This document shows positions 31,490 through 44,453 of a DNA stretch of 49,768 nucleotides, in pieces; position 1 is the first letter of the stretch, and the number at the start of each line of letters is the position of its first letter. The position numbers and the translations under genes were made by a program. Source of the DNA: Bacteroidales bacterium. Its GTDB lineage: Bacteria > Bacteroidota > Bacteroidia > Bacteroidales > UBA932. Where the stretch lies: contig JAFRPH010000012.1 in the NCBI GenBank assembly GCA_017429205.1, positions 1 through 49,768 on the forward strand, read 5' to 3'. The notes under the pieces are model-generated. The model was not told where the DNA came from. It searched no databases and was given only the letters and a program-made list of their open reading frames with translations.

Positions 31490-33940
31490 ATGCGACTCCG
31501 TCATCCTTTCAGCGTTGTCTTCCTGCTGTCCGTTTCCATCGTCCTGCTGTGCGCCTGCGGCGCCAGGAAAACCATCCGCACCGTCGCGGATGTCCGGGTC
31601 GAAGCCCCCGAGGGCACGGCGCCCGTGCTGCCGTACCAGGTCTGGGTCACCTATGCGGACCGTTCCGGCGAATGGCGCCAGGTGAAGTGGACGAACTCGC
31701 TCCGGGAAACCGAAGAAGAGGAAGCGGCTCTGCCAGTGGGATCGGCCTATTCCGTCCCGGGATATGTCCTTGGAGACAATTCGACGGAGAACGGCTTTCC
31801 TGTGGAGGCGCAAGTGACGGTGGTGGCGGGGAAGCCCGCCGCGCCGGCCCCGGAGCCGGTCGCCCGGCCGCTGCCGCTCGGAAGCGTCCGGCTCATCGGC
31901 GACAACCGGCTCACCGCCAACCGCGACCTGGACGTGCAGAATCTTCTCTCGCTGGACATCACCCAGCAGCTGTATAACTATCGCGACACCTATGGCCTGT
32001 CCACGGAGGGCTACACTGTGGCCGACGGCTGGGATTCCCCGACCACGAAGCTCAAGGGCCACGGAACGGGTCATTACATGTCCGCCCTCGCTTTCGCCTT
32101 CGCGGGCACGGACGATCCGGCCCTCAAGGATGAAATCCGCAGCCGCATCCGCCGGATGGTGGACGAGCTGCGCGCCTGCCAGGAGCTGACGTTCGTCTGG
32201 GACAAGAAGCTGGGCCGGTACCGCGAGGCGCGGGACCTTGTCCCGGAGGCCGAGTTCGCCAAGCTGGAAGGCACCTGGGCGGCGTTCGACAAGTACAAGA
32301 AGGACTGCCGGAGCTATGGGTACGGCTATCTCAACGCCATCCCGGCGCAGCATCCGGTCCTCATCGAGAAATACGCTCCCTATAACAATGAGAAGGGGGT
32401 CTGGGCTCCGTACTATACCATCCACAAGCAACTGGCGGGCCTCGTGGACATCGCCACGAACATCGACGACCAGGAGATCGCCGCCAAGGCCCTCCTGATT
32501 GCGAAAGACATGGGTCTATGGGTGTGGAACCGGCTGCATTACCGCACGTATGTGAAGATGGACGGGGACAAGGCGGAGCGACAGGCCCGGCCCGGCAACC
32601 GCTACGAGATGTGGAACATGTACATCGCCGGCGAGGTGGGCGGCATGCAGGAAGTGCTCTCCCGGCTGGCCGGTATGGTTGCCGATCCGGAGGAGAAGGC
32701 GCACCTCGTGGAAGCCGCGGGCTGCTTCGACTCGCCCGCATTCTACGACCCGCTCTCCAAGAACATCGACGACATCCGCACCCGCCACGCGAACCAGCAC
32801 ATCCCCATGATCGTGGGCGCGCTGAACCTGTACCGGGCGGGCGGAAATCCCTACTATTATCAGATTGCCAGCCACTTCTGGAACCTGGTCCAGGGCCGGT
32901 ATGCCTATGCGATGGGCGGCGTCGGCAACGGCGAGATGTTCCGCCAGCCCTACTCCCAGATGCTGTCGATGAATACCAGCGTGCAGTCCGACCGGCAGCG
33001 GAACCTCTTCCCGAACCCGGACATCAACGAGACCTGCTGCGCCTACAACCTCGCGAAGCTCACCAAGGACCTGAACGGGTACAATCCGGACGACGCGCGG
33101 TATATGGACTATTACGAGCGGGTGCTTTACAACCAGCTCGTGGGTTCGGTTAATCCGCACGAGTATGGCGTGTGCTACCAGTATGCCGTGGGTATGAACG
33201 CGACGAAGCCGTTCGGTAGCCCGACTCCGCAGGAAACCTGCTGCGGCGGCACGGGCGCGGAGAACCATGTCAAGTACCAGGAGGCGGCGTATTTCGTCTC
33301 CGACAACACCCTCTGGGTGGCCTTGTACCTGCCTACGGTGGCGAATTGGGACGAGAAAGGCGTCACCCTGCGCCAGGAATGCGCCTGGCCGGCGGAATCC
33401 TCCGTGATCACCGTAGAAAAGGGCGGCACCTTCGCCCTCAAGCTGCGGGTCCCTTACTGGGCCACGGAAGGGTTCGGCGTGAAGGTCAATGGTCGTAAGC
33501 TCAAGGCCGATTATCAGCCCTGCTCCTATGTGGAGATTCCCGAGCGGGAGTGGAAGGCTGGTGACAAGGTGGAGGTGTCGATGCCGTTCACCAAGCACTT
33601 GAACTTCGGTCCGGACAAGATGGACCTGGCCGCCACGGGCGTGAACGAGGCCCGCACCCCGTTCGACCCGATGTGGGAAGGCGTGCTGATGTATGGTCCC
33701 CTCGTGATGGCCACCCCGGACATCACGGTGTGGGAGCAGGCGGAGTTCGACCTGGACCCCGACCTGGGCGACATCGTCCTGAAAGGACATACGACGGATG
33801 CCGGCACGGACGGCAACGTCTATACCCTCACCCTCGGGGACAAGACCTTCTATCCCGACTATTACATGACGGACCACAGCACGCACTATCTGCGTCTGAA
33901 CGTCCTGAATGGCAAAAAGAACACCTTGAAAACCTTATAA
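31490..33940 (+). CDS. GH146-like beta-L-arabinofuranosidase (DUF1680 superfamily)
   Basis: 816 residues from ATG 31490. Lipoprotein signal ending LLCACG. An N-terminal beta module (~40-130) precedes a DUF1680 (alpha/alpha)6 barrel: GHGTGHYMSALAFAFAG, PYYTIHKQLAGL and HANQHIPMIVGALNLY. The zinc/cysteine site is Glu514 and Cys516-Cys517 in NETCCAYN plus Cys584-Cys585 in ETCCGGTGAEN; the CCxGTG form is more like GH146 than GH127. The family uses a zinc-held cysteine as nucleophile to release beta-L-arabinofuranose. It precedes a GH127 gene by 11 nt. Surface or periplasmic location is likely. Substrate within the beta-L-arabinoside group cannot be read from sequence. Confidence 0.88.
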   Translation: MRLRHPFSVVFLLSVSIVLLCACGARKTIRTVADVRVEAPEGTAPVLPYQVWVTYADRSGEWRQVKWTNSLRETEEEEAALPVGSAYSVPGYVLGDNSTENGFPVEAQVTVVAGKPAAPAPEPVARPLPLGSVRLIGDNRLTANRDLDVQNLLSLDITQQLYNYRDTYGLSTEGYTVADGWDSPTTKLKGHGTGHYMSALAFAFAGTDDPALKDEIRSRIRRMVDELRACQELTFVWDKKLGRYREARDLVPEAEFAKLEGTWAAFDKYKKDCRSYGYGYLNAIPAQHPVLIEKYAPYNNEKGVWAPYYTIHKQLAGLVDIATNIDDQEIAAKALLIAKDMGLWVWNRLHYRTYVKMDGDKAERQARPGNRYEMWNMYIAGEVGGMQEVLSRLAGMVADPEEKAHLVEAAGCFDSPAFYDPLSKNIDDIRTRHANQHIPMIVGALNLYRAGGNPYYYQIASHFWNLVQGRYAYAMGGVGNGEMFRQPYSQMLSMNTSVQSDRQRNLFPNPDINETCCAYNLAKLTKDLNGYNPDDARYMDYYERVLYNQLVGSVNPHEYGVCYQYAVGMNATKPFGSPTPQETCCGGTGAENHVKYQEAAYFVSDNTLWVALYLPTVANWDEKGVTLRQECAWPAESSVITVEKGGTFALKLRVPYWATEGFGVKVNGRKLKADYQPCSYVEIPEREWKAGDKVEVSMPFTKHLNFGPDKMDLAATGVNEARTPFDPMWEGVLMYGPLVMATPDITVWEQAEFDLDPDLGDIVLKGHTTDAGTDGNVYTLTLGDKTFYPDYYMTDHSTHYLRLNVLNGKKNTLKTL

Positions 33941-33951
33941 TTTCCCATACC

Positions 33952-35952
33952 ATGACCGGAAAGCTGTTTTTCCCGCTCGTCGGCCTGCTGGCCGCCGCCA
34001 CCCTTGCCGCCCAGCCCGCTTCGGGCGGCTATCCCATCGACCCCGTCCCCTTCACGAGCGTGAAGGTGGCCCCCGATTCCTTCTGGGGGCAGCGCCTGAA
34101 AGCGTCCCGCGAGGTCACGATTCCGCTCGCTTTCTCCAAGTGCGAGAGCGAGGGCCGATACGAGAACTTCGTGAAGGCGGAGAAGCAGATGCATTCGCCG
34201 GTGAACCTCGGGTATGAGGTGAAGGGTTTCTCCTTCGACGACACCGACGTCTACAAGACCATCGAAGGCGCCTCCTATGTGCTCCAGACCTATCCGGACA
34301 AGAAACTGGAGGCGTATATCGACAGTGTCCTCGTGATCGTCGCGGCGGCCCAGGAGCCGGACGGCTACCTGTACACGGCCCGGACGATGAACCCGGAGCA
34401 TCCGCACGAATGGGCGGGTGACAAGCGCTGGGTGAATGACGAGGAGCTGAGCCACGAGCTCTATAACCTCGGCCACATGGTGGAAGGCGCCGTCGCGCAC
34501 TGGCAGGCCACCGGCAAGCGCAACTTCCTAGACATCGCCATCCGCTACGCGGATTGCGTCGTCCGTGAAGTGGGCGCCCGCCCGGGCCAGGCCCGCGTCA
34601 TCCCCGGCCACCAGATCGCCGAGATGGCCCTCGCGAAACTGTACCTCGCCACCGGGGAGAAGAAGTACCTGGACGAAGCCAAGTTCTTCCTGGACGAGCG
34701 CGGCAAGACCGGCCATAACGACGAGTACAACCAGTCGCACGTCCCGGTGCTGGAGCAGGACGAGGCCGTGGGCCACGCCGTCCGCGCAGCTTATATGTAC
34801 GCCGGCATGGCCGATGTGGCCGCCCTCACGGAGGACCAGGGCTATATCGACGCCATCGACCGGATCTGGGAAAATATCGTTTCCAAGAAGCTCTATATCA
34901 CCGGCGGCATCGGCGCGACGAACCAGGGTGAGGCTTTCGGCCGGAACTACCAGCTTCCGAACATGACCGCCTACTGCGAGACCTGCGCCGCCATCGGCAA
35001 CGTGTATGTCAATCACCGGATGTTCCTCCTGCATGGCGACGCCAAGTACTATGACGTGCTGGAGCGCACGCTCTACAACGGCCTCATCAGCGGCGTGTCC
35101 CTGGAAGGCAACGGCTTCTTCTATCCCAACCCGCTGGAGTCCGCCGGCCAGCACGCGCGCAAGGCCTGGTTCGGCTGCGCCTGCTGCCCGTCCAACATCT
35201 GCCGCTTCATCCCGTCGGTCCCGGGCTATGTCTATGCCGTGAAGGACAACGCGCTGTATGTCAATCTGTTCATGCCCAACACGATGACGCAGAAGGTCGC
35301 CGGAAAGGACATCACCCTAACGCAGAAGACGGGCTATCCGTACGGCGGCGACATCGAAATCACGGTTGACAAGACCGCCCTCAAGAAGGAGATGGCCCTC
35401 AAGGTCCGCATCCCGGGCTGGGTGCGCGGCGAGGCCGTCCCTTCGGACCTGTACACCTTTGCGGATGATGTCAAGACCGGCTACACGGTCACCGTGAACG
35501 GTGTTCCGGTGGAGAGCGCCCTCGAGCAGGGTTACTTCACCATCACCCGCAAGTGGAAGAAGGGCGACAAGGTCGTCGTCCATTTCGACATGGAACCGCG
35601 TGTGGTGAAGGCCCATTCCGAGGTGAAGGCCGATGAAGGCCGCATCGCGGTGCAGCGCGGCCCCGTCGTGTACTGCGCCGAATGGCCGGACAACCCCGGC
35701 TTCTCCGTGCGTGGCACGATCGTGAACCAGAAGCCCACCTTCCGGGTGCAGCCTTCCAATGACCTCTATGGTGTCGACAAGATCGTCACGCCTGCGCAGA
35801 CCTTCTCCTACGGCGCGGACGGCCGCGTGGCGGTCCGGGACGTGGAACTGACGCTCATCCCGTACTATGCGTGGTGCCACCGCGGCAGCGGCGAAATGAC
35901 GGTGTGGCTGCCCCAGACGGTGCAGGCGACCACCGTCCCTACCGGTCGTTAG
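33952..35952 (+). CDS. GH127 beta-L-arabinofuranosidase
   Basis: 666 residues from ATG 33952. Signal peptide MTGKLFFPLVGLLAAATLAAQ. The DUF1680 core starts at FTSVKVAPDSFWGQRL. Catalytic/zinc residues are Glu343 and Cys345 in YCETCAAIG and Cys411-Cys412 in CACCPSNICRF, close to Glu338, Cys340, Cys417 and Cys418 of the characterised Bifidobacterium enzyme HypBA1 (numbers from memory). HypBA1 releases L-arabinose from beta-L-Ara-hydroxyproline and arabino-oligosides of plant extensin. The barrel motif SHELYNLGHMVEGAVAHW is intact. C-terminal beta domains follow. A peptidase and hydroxyproline-catabolism genes lie downstream on the same strand. Confidence 0.93.
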   Translation: MTGKLFFPLVGLLAAATLAAQPASGGYPIDPVPFTSVKVAPDSFWGQRLKASREVTIPLAFSKCESEGRYENFVKAEKQMHSPVNLGYEVKGFSFDDTDVYKTIEGASYVLQTYPDKKLEAYIDSVLVIVAAAQEPDGYLYTARTMNPEHPHEWAGDKRWVNDEELSHELYNLGHMVEGAVAHWQATGKRNFLDIAIRYADCVVREVGARPGQARVIPGHQIAEMALAKLYLATGEKKYLDEAKFFLDERGKTGHNDEYNQSHVPVLEQDEAVGHAVRAAYMYAGMADVAALTEDQGYIDAIDRIWENIVSKKLYITGGIGATNQGEAFGRNYQLPNMTAYCETCAAIGNVYVNHRMFLLHGDAKYYDVLERTLYNGLISGVSLEGNGFFYPNPLESAGQHARKAWFGCACCPSNICRFIPSVPGYVYAVKDNALYVNLFMPNTMTQKVAGKDITLTQKTGYPYGGDIEITVDKTALKKEMALKVRIPGWVRGEAVPSDLYTFADDVKTGYTVTVNGVPVESALEQGYFTITRKWKKGDKVVVHFDMEPRVVKAHSEVKADEGRIAVQRGPVVYCAEWPDNPGFSVRGTIVNQKPTFRVQPSNDLYGVDKIVTPAQTFSYGADGRVAVRDVELTLIPYYAWCHRGSGEMTVWLPQTVQATTVPTGR

Positions 35953-36014
35953 CGGAATCCGGCATCATCTGCTCCCAGTCGTGCGATTATCATTGTAGAA
36001 AGCACCTGCGCGTT

Positions 36015-38060
<2,046 letters not shown>

Positions 38061-38064
38061 CGGC

Positions 38065-38095
38065 TTTTTCTTGTCCCCGAAAATGCGTATTTTTG
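38065..38095 (+). promoter_or_regulatory. Internal promoter before the P5C dehydrogenase gene
   Basis: TTTT (38065-38068), 19-nt spacer, TATTTTTG (38088-38095), 31 nt before ATG 38127. A weak hairpin GCCG-CTGA-CGGC with T-tract over the S9 stop codon (38053-38069) may partly end the upstream transcript. Confidence 0.5.
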
Positions 38096-38126
38096 AAGAC
38101 TGCAAAACTAATAACCACAAACTGAT

Positions 38127-39752
<1,626 letters not shown>

Positions 39753-39756
39753 GCGG

Positions 39757-41142
39757 ATGTTCAGCCGGGAAACCTACGTCATTCGCCGCGCCCGCCTCCG
39801 GAAGGAGGTGGGCGACGGTGTTCTTTTGTTCTTGGGGAACGCCCTCGTGGGCATGAACTACCATGACAACGAGTACCCGTTCCGCCAGGACAGTTCCTTC
39901 CTGTATTTCTTCGGCCTGGACCAGGCCGGCCTCGCCGCCGTCATCGACATCGACAACGGGGAGGAGGTCGTCTTCGGCGACGAGCTCACCATCGACGATA
40001 TCGTCTGGACTGGGACGATGCCTTCCCTGAAGGAGACCGCCCGGCTCGTGGGCGTGGAGAGGACGGAGCCGTTGTCGGCCCTGAAAAAGCATCTGGAGGG
40101 CCGCAAGGTCCGGTTCCTGCCCCCGTACCGCGGCGACCACCAGGTGTGGCTGCAGGCGCTGCTGGGCCTCGCGCCGGAGGCGCAGGCGGCGCGCGCCGAC
40201 GTGGCCTTCATCAAGGCCGTCGTCGGGATGCGCAACCACAAGACGCCGGAGGAGGTCGCCGCCATCGAAGAGGCGGTGGACATTTCCACGCGGATGCACC
40301 TGATCTCCTACCGGATGGCCCGTCCGGGCGTCCACGAGGCGGAGATCGCCGCGGCCGTCCTGCAAGAGGCCACCTGCCGTCCGGGCTGCGGCCTCGCGTT
40401 CCCGACCATCGCCACGACGCACGGCCAGGTGCTCCATAACCACGGCTTCATCCACACCCTCCGGGAAGGGGACATGTTCCTGCTGGACGCGGGCGCCGAG
40501 AACGCGCTGCACTATGCGGGCGACCTGTCTTCGTCCATGCCGGTGGGCGAGCGCTTCACGGAGAAGCAGGAGCTCATCTACAACTTGTGCCTCAGGAGTT
40601 TCTATGCCGCCGTGGACCAGCTCCGTCCGGGCAATCCGTACCGGAATGCGCACCTGGCGGCCGCGGAAACCATCGCCGAAGGCATGGTGGACCTGGGCTT
40701 GATGAAGGGCAATCCCCGCGATATCGCGGAAAGCGGCGCCTACGCCCTGGTCTTCCCGTGCGGAACGGGCCATATGATGGGCCTGGACGTGCACGACATG
40801 GAGAACCTGGGCGAACAGTATGTCGGTTATGCCGACGGCATGGTCAAGAGCAAGCAGTTCGGCTTCAAGTCCCTGCGCCTGGCGCGTCCGCTGGAGCCCG
40901 GCTTCGTGTTCACCGTGGAGCCCGGCATCTATTTCATGCCGGAACTCATCGACTACTGGAAGGCCGAGGGCCGCTTCAAGGAATTCATCAACTACGACAA
41001 GTTCGAGGCTTGGAAGGGCTTCGGCGGTCTCCGCAACGAGCTGGATTACCTCATCACCGAGGACGGCTGCCGCGTGCTGGGCACGCTCAAGAAGCCGATG
41101 ACCCTGGATGAGGTCTATTCGGCAAAGAGTATGTCATTATGA
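39757..41142 (+). CDS. M24B metallopeptidase, Xaa-Pro peptidase/prolidase type (paralogue 2)
   Basis: 461 residues. Aminopeptidase-P N-domain (NEYPFRQDSSFLYFFGLDQ) and catalytic domain with ligands in LLDAGAENALHYAGDLSSS (two Asp), GTGHMMGLDVHD (His), VEPGIYF (Glu) and GGLRNELDYLITEDG (Glu). It is a divergent paralogue of the gene at 24042-25439. No signal peptide, so it acts in the cytoplasm, where it could split imported X-Hyp or X-Pro peptides. It lies 4 nt after the P5CDH gene and overlaps hypD by four bases (ATGA), placing it firmly within the hydroxyproline unit. Confidence 0.9.
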   Translation: MFSRETYVIRRARLRKEVGDGVLLFLGNALVGMNYHDNEYPFRQDSSFLYFFGLDQAGLAAVIDIDNGEEVVFGDELTIDDIVWTGTMPSLKETARLVGVERTEPLSALKKHLEGRKVRFLPPYRGDHQVWLQALLGLAPEAQAARADVAFIKAVVGMRNHKTPEEVAAIEEAVDISTRMHLISYRMARPGVHEAEIAAAVLQEATCRPGCGLAFPTIATTHGQVLHNHGFIHTLREGDMFLLDAGAENALHYAGDLSSSMPVGERFTEKQELIYNLCLRSFYAAVDQLRPGNPYRNAHLAAAETIAEGMVDLGLMKGNPRDIAESGAYALVFPCGTGHMMGLDVHDMENLGEQYVGYADGMVKSKQFGFKSLRLARPLEPGFVFTVEPGIYFMPELIDYWKAEGRFKEFINYDKFEAWKGFGGLRNELDYLITEDGCRVLGTLKKPMTLDEVYSAKSMSL

Positions 41143-43538
41143 CCTTCACCATCAAACATCCCGAAAATGACGGGGGAATGAACCCGCGGATCAAGCGTCT
41201 CCGGGAGGAGAGCGTATCGACGCCTGCTACTTTGACTATCGAACGCGCCCTCATCGAGACGGCGTTCTACAAAGAGAACTATGGAAAATACTCGATTCCG
41301 GTGCTCCGCGCGAAGAACTTCTACGAGATTTGCGCGAAGAAGACGCTGTACATCGGCCCGGACGAGCTGATCGTGGGCGAGCGCGGTCCCAAGCCGAAGG
41401 CGGTCCCGACGTTCCCGGAGCTCACCTGCCACAGCGTGGAGGACCTCCACGTGCTGGACACCCGCGAGCTGCAGACGTACCACATCAGCCAGGAGGACAT
41501 CGACACGTACGAGCGCGAGGTAATCCCTTACTGGAAGGGCAAGACGCAGCGGGAGCGCATTTTCAATCATGTGTCCAAGGAGTGGGAGGAAGCCTACCAC
41601 GCCGGCGTGTTCACCGAGTTCATGGAACAGCGCGCCGCGGGCCACACGGCCATGGACGGCCGGATGTATCGCGAAGGCCTGCTGGACATGAAGGCCCGGA
41701 TCGAGAAGAACATCGCCGCACTGGATTATATCAACGATCCCGAGGCGACGGACAAGGAGCAGGAGCTCGACGCGATGCGCATTTCCTGCGACGCCGCGAT
41801 CCTGCTCGCCGAGCGCCATGCCGCCCTCGCGGAGGAAATGGCCGCTTCCTGCACGGACCCGGTCCGTAAGGCGGAACTCGAGAAGATCGCCTCCGTGTGC
41901 CATTGGGTCCCTGCCCATGCCCCCCGCGACCTCTGGGAGGCCATCCAGATGTACTGGTTCGTCCATCTCGGCACCGTGACGGAGCTCAATGGATGGGATT
42001 CCATGAACCCCGGCCACATCGACCAGCACCTCTATCCCTTCTACAAGAAGGGCGTGGAGGAAGGGACGCTGGATTACGACAAGGCGAAGGAACTCCTGTG
42101 CTGCCTGTGGATCAAGTTCAACAACCAGCCCGCGCCGCCCAAGGTGGGCATCACCGCCCGCGAGTCCGGCACCTACAACGACTTTACGAACATCAACATC
42201 GGCGGTGTCGACAAGTACGGAAACAGCGGCGTGAACGACCTCTCCTACATGATCCTCGAGATCCAGGAGGAGCTGCACGAACTGCAGCCGGGCCTGTCGA
42301 TCCACATCGCGGAGAACACCCCCGACGAGTTCCTCGCCGCGGGCATCAAGGTCATCCGCCTGGGCCACGGCTATCCGTCCGTGTTCAATCCCGACACGTA
42401 TGTGAAGGAGCTGGTTCGCCAGGGGAAATCGCTGGAGGACGCCCGCGAGGGCGGCTGCTCCGGCTGCATCGAGGTAGGCGCCTTCGGCAAGGAAGCCTAT
42501 CTGCTGACGGGCTACCTGAACACGCCGAAGATCCTGGAAATCACGCTGAACAACGGCGTGGACCCGGAAACCGGCAAGAAGATCGGCCTCGAGACCGGCG
42601 ACCCGCGCGGCTTCAAGACCTTCGAGGAGCTGTACGACGCCTGGCACAAGCAGATGGAGTACTTCGTGAACCTGAAGCTCAGCGTGAACAACTACATCGA
42701 GCGGATGTTTTCCCTGTATGCCCCCGCCACCTTCCTGAGCCTGTACATCGAGGATTGCATCGACAAGGGCAAGGACTACTACAGCGGCGGCGCGCGGTAC
42801 AACACGACTTACATCCAGTGCACGGGCCTCGGCACCATCACGGACTGCTTCACCACCCTGAAGAAGCACGTGTTCGAGACCGGGCGCTACACGATGGACC
42901 AGCTGCTGGCCGCGGTGGCCGATGACTGGAAGGGGCACGAGCCCATGCGCTTGTACATCCGCAACCACACGCCTTTCTTCGGCAACGACGACGCGTATGC
43001 CGACGACATCGCGGTCCGCGTGTACGACGACCTGGTGAAAGCCATCGAAGGCCGGCCCAACACCCGGGGCGGCAAGACGCAGCTCAACATGCTCTCGACC
43101 ACCTGCCACAACTATTTCGGCCAGGTGTGCGGCGCCTCGGTGAACGGCCGCTTCGCGCATTTCGCCATCTCCGACGGCACCTCGCCGGCCCACGGCTCCG
43201 ACACGAAGGGCCCCACCTGCGTCGTGCGTTCCCTCGGCAAGCTGGACCAGACCAAGAGCGGCGGCACCCTGCTGAACGTCCGCTTCATCCCGGCCCTCCT
43301 GAAGACCGACGCCGAAGTGGCCAAGCTCGGCCAGCTCATCCGCGAATACTTCAAGCTGGGCGGCCACCACATCCAGTTCAACATCGTGGACACGGAAACG
43401 CTCTGCGACGCCCAGCAGCGCCCCGACGAATATCGGGACCTCCTGGTCCGCGTGGCCGGCTACTCCGACTACTTCAACGACATGACGGCCCAGCTCCAGA
43501 ACGAAATCATCGCCCGCACGGAGAACGACGACCTGTAA
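41139..43538 (+). CDS. hypD: trans-4-hydroxy-L-proline dehydratase (glycyl radical enzyme)
   Basis: 799 residues, overlapping the previous stop. It follows the Clostridioides difficile HypD sequence closely by memory: LREESV near the start, EQRAAGHTA, TELNGWDSMNPGHIDQHLYP, KFNNQPAPPKVGIT, ESGTYNDF, and GCSGCIEVGAFGKEAYLLTGY with thiyl Cys443 and Glu445. The glycyl radical loop RVAGYSD has Gly774. The His, Asp, Ser/Asp/Phe and Tyr positions that bind hydroxyproline in HypD all appear kept, whereas diol dehydratases, choline lyase and PFL differ there. The enzyme removes water from t4L-Hyp to give P5C anaerobically. Its activase follows directly. Confidence 0.88.
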   Translation: MTFTIKHPENDGGMNPRIKRLREESVSTPATLTIERALIETAFYKENYGKYSIPVLRAKNFYEICAKKTLYIGPDELIVGERGPKPKAVPTFPELTCHSVEDLHVLDTRELQTYHISQEDIDTYEREVIPYWKGKTQRERIFNHVSKEWEEAYHAGVFTEFMEQRAAGHTAMDGRMYREGLLDMKARIEKNIAALDYINDPEATDKEQELDAMRISCDAAILLAERHAALAEEMAASCTDPVRKAELEKIASVCHWVPAHAPRDLWEAIQMYWFVHLGTVTELNGWDSMNPGHIDQHLYPFYKKGVEEGTLDYDKAKELLCCLWIKFNNQPAPPKVGITARESGTYNDFTNINIGGVDKYGNSGVNDLSYMILEIQEELHELQPGLSIHIAENTPDEFLAAGIKVIRLGHGYPSVFNPDTYVKELVRQGKSLEDAREGGCSGCIEVGAFGKEAYLLTGYLNTPKILEITLNNGVDPETGKKIGLETGDPRGFKTFEELYDAWHKQMEYFVNLKLSVNNYIERMFSLYAPATFLSLYIEDCIDKGKDYYSGGARYNTTYIQCTGLGTITDCFTTLKKHVFETGRYTMDQLLAAVADDWKGHEPMRLYIRNHTPFFGNDDAYADDIAVRVYDDLVKAIEGRPNTRGGKTQLNMLSTTCHNYFGQVCGASVNGRFAHFAISDGTSPAHGSDTKGPTCVVRSLGKLDQTKSGGTLLNVRFIPALLKTDAEVAKLGQLIREYFKLGGHHIQFNIVDTETLCDAQQRPDEYRDLLVRVAGYSDYFNDMTAQLQNEIIARTENDDL

Positions 43539-44446
43539 TGGCGCTCATCTTCGATATCAAGCGGTACGCGATCCACGACGGCCCCGGAATCCGGACGACC
43601 CTCTTCCTGAAGGGTTGTCCGCTCCGGTGCGTCTGGTGCCACAACCCCGAAAGCTGGAGTCCCCAGCCGCAGAAGCTCTACAAGAAGAGCAAGTGCATCG
43701 GGTGTGGCGGCTGCGTGGCGGCCTGCCCGCAAGATGCGATTGAACTGACGCCCGACGGCATCGTTCCCACGGAAAACACCTGCCTCCAGTGTGGCCGGTG
43801 TACGGAAGAATGCCCTGCCACCGCCCTGGAAATGAGCGGCCGGGCCTGGCCGATGGACGAGCTGATGGCGGAAGTGGAGAAGGAGCGCGGCGTGATGGAG
43901 GACAGTGGCGGCGGTGTCACCCTGTGCGGCGGCGAGCCGCTGATGGACCCGGATTATGCCCTGCAGTTGCTCCGAGAGCTGGGACGGCGGGGTTTCCACC
44001 GCACGGTGGATACGACCCTGTTCGTCCATCCCGACATCGTTGCCGCGGTCGCGAAGGAATGCGAGCTCTTCCTTGTGGACCTGAAGACGATGGACTCCGA
44101 GGTGCACCGCAAGTTCACCGGTGTTCCGAACGAAAGAATTTTGGAAAACATCCGTTTGCTTTCCGGCCTTGGCGCCCGGTTCTTCATCCGTATTCCGCTC
44201 ATCCGGGAGGTGAATGCCGGCCGGGACAACCTGGAGGCCACCGCCCGCTTCCTTGCGGCGCTGCCTACGCCGCCTGAGGAGGTGGACCTGCTGCCGTACC
44301 ACGACATCGGCAGGGGTAAGCACGAACGGATGTGGTCCGTGTACAACCCGCTGGGTTATATCTTTACTACCCCCACCAAGGAAGAACAGGAGGCCGCGGC
44401 GGAATTATTCCGAGCCCACGGCCTCCAGGTTCAAATCGGCGGATAA
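43538..44446 (+). CDS. Glycyl radical enzyme activating enzyme (HypD activase)
   Basis: 302 residues, start overlapping the hypD stop by one base (TAATG). Radical SAM motif CxxxCxxC at Cys27, Cys31 and Cys34 (KGCPLRCVWCHNP). A two-cluster ferredoxin insert follows, CIGCGGCVAACP (Cys53-63) and CLQCGRCTEECP (Cys82-92), typical of activases of dehydratase-type glycyl radical enzymes rather than PflA. GGGVTLCGGEPL is the SAM-binding GGE motif. It abstracts hydrogen from Gly774 of the neighbour. The gene ends the run of plus-strand genes and converges on mrp. Confidence 0.93.
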   Translation: MALIFDIKRYAIHDGPGIRTTLFLKGCPLRCVWCHNPESWSPQPQKLYKKSKCIGCGGCVAACPQDAIELTPDGIVPTENTCLQCGRCTEECPATALEMSGRAWPMDELMAEVEKERGVMEDSGGGVTLCGGEPLMDPDYALQLLRELGRRGFHRTVDTTLFVHPDIVAAVAKECELFLVDLKTMDSEVHRKFTGVPNERILENIRLLSGLGARFFIRIPLIREVNAGRDNLEATARFLAALPTPPEEVDLLPYHDIGRGKHERMWSVYNPLGYIFTTPTKEEQEAAAELFRAHGLQVQIGG

Positions 44447-44453
44447 ACGTCCG

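Noticed and set aside
41139..43538. Pyruvate formate-lyase, choline TMA-lyase or propanediol dehydratase
   Set aside because: The active-site block GCSGCIE with FGKEAYLLTGY and the RESGTYNDF segment match HypD, and the P5C dehydrogenase neighbour supports it.
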